A stretch of 6,778 nucleotides of DNA. Source: an uncultured Prevotellaceae bacterium (lineage in GTDB: Bacteria; Bacteroidota; Bacteroidia; Bacteroidales; Bacteroidaceae). Of the stretch, positions 6,453-6,778 are shown piece by piece. Under the pieces are notes generated by a model. It ran no database searches. It was not told the origin of the DNA and saw only the letters and a program-made list of their open reading frames with translations. Positions within the stretch are counted from its first letter, which is position 1. The number at the start of each line of letters is the position of its first letter. The stretch spans positions 1-6,778 of the forward strand of contig CALAVF010000169.1 of NCBI GenBank assembly GCA_937892315.1. The letters are read 5' to 3'. A program made the position numbers and the translations under genes.

Positions 6453-6778
6453 TGTCTTACTTGTTTTTTAATTGTTAATAAAGTGATTAAAATAAAGAAT
6501 ATAGAGCCAGAATTAGGAGGTACACACGCACGCGTGTTGAGCCCCCGTCACTAAGTCTCCGAATGTGACAATGAAAAGTTTTTGGAGTTTTCCAGATACG
6601 AAAAAAGCGTGAGACTTGTTTGACTCACCAATATCGAGGCTCTGGAATAACCTTTGGAAGAATGAACCGAAACAACTATGTACTCACGCTGCGTGTATAT
6701 ATGACACAACGCAACAGTACATAGTTGTCGCAGTGAGTATATACATACATGTGAGCGTCTTTGTTGCCTCTATCCTCT
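6453..6778. other. Non-coding stretch upstream of the beta-helix gene
   Basis: No convincing gene is seen on either strand. The 60 bases next to the ATG are AT-rich and form the 5' leader. No exact TAnnTTTG box was found on the minus strand, so the promoter position is unknown. Short inverted repeats include ACACGC/GCGTGT (6524-6537) and GTCAC/GTGAC (6547-6551, 6565-6569). A stronger cluster lies at 6672-6739. The right edge may hold the regulatory region or end of a neighbouring gene outside the window. Confidence 0.6.
6672..6728. repeat. Inverted repeat with 13-bp perfect arms
   Basis: ACAACTATGTACT (6672-6684) is the exact reverse complement of AGTACATAGTTGT (6716-6728), with 31 bases between. 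The spacer can add a 2-bp GC pairing and a 4-bp GTGT/ACAC pairing (6693-6696 with 6704-6707) around a 7-base loop, so the whole 57 bases form an imperfect hairpin on either strand. No T-tract follows, so it is not a standard terminator. It may be a binding site, a recombination site or an RNA structure in a long leader of the beta-helix gene. Confidence 0.65.

Noticed and set aside
6606..6690. Invertible promoter flanked by inverted repeats
   Set aside because: The flanking copies are only 8 bp, shorter than typical recombinase sites, and no promoter box was recognised between them. Kept only as a weak alternative in the findings.
6662..6724. 20-codon plus-strand frame, and a 24-codon minus-strand frame over the same inverted repeat
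   Set aside because: Both arise from the inverted repeat (each includes NYVL from the same arm) and have no support beyond an ATG and a stop.
1..6778. CRISPR arrays, tRNA or rRNA genes, insertion sequences
   Set aside because: No regularly spaced direct repeats, no tRNA-like cloverleaf, no rRNA segments and no transposase-like protein were seen.

Overview
The window looks like a chromosomal segment from a member of the Bacteroidales, most likely Prevotellaceae. This rests on several traits: start codons preceded by A-rich leaders instead of Shine-Dalgarno sequences, a -7 box of the Bacteroides type (TAnnTTTG), a large gut-type TonB-dependent receptor, a secreted repeat protein with a Bacteroidetes-type C-terminal tail, and a short KKKYxxPEMxVIEM-type peptide of a kind I recall from many Prevotella genomes. 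No 16S rRNA, tRNA or other marker is present, so the genus is an inference.

Layout from left to right. (1) Positions 1-1767, minus strand: N-terminal 589 residues of a TonB-dependent outer-membrane receptor that runs off the left edge. (2) Positions 1768-1947: an AT-rich divergent promoter region. (3) Positions 1948-3003, plus strand: a secreted endonuclease/exonuclease/phosphatase-fold enzyme with all the usual catalytic motifs. (4) Positions 2991-3026: a perfect 16-bp hairpin that contains the enzyme's stop codon and can terminate transcription from both sides. (5) Positions 3034-3201, minus strand: a 55-codon gene that is easily missed. (6) Positions 3210-6452, minus strand: a 1080-residue secreted protein with three N-terminal modules, a predicted right-handed beta-helix, a beta-sandwich-like region and a C-terminal sorting-like tail. 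(7) Positions 6453-6778: a non-coding stretch with an AT-rich leader and a cluster of inverted repeats.

Two transcription units are suggested. The receptor and the nuclease-like enzyme are divergent from a shared 180-bp region and could form an uptake pair, with the secreted phosphodiesterase acting on a phosphate- or nucleotide-containing substrate and the receptor importing a product. The beta-helix protein and the short peptide are separated by only 8 bases on the same strand, so they are probably co-transcribed and end at the shared hairpin. The least explained parts are the short peptide and the inverted-repeat cluster upstream of the beta-helix gene. No mobile element, CRISPR array, tRNA or rRNA was seen.
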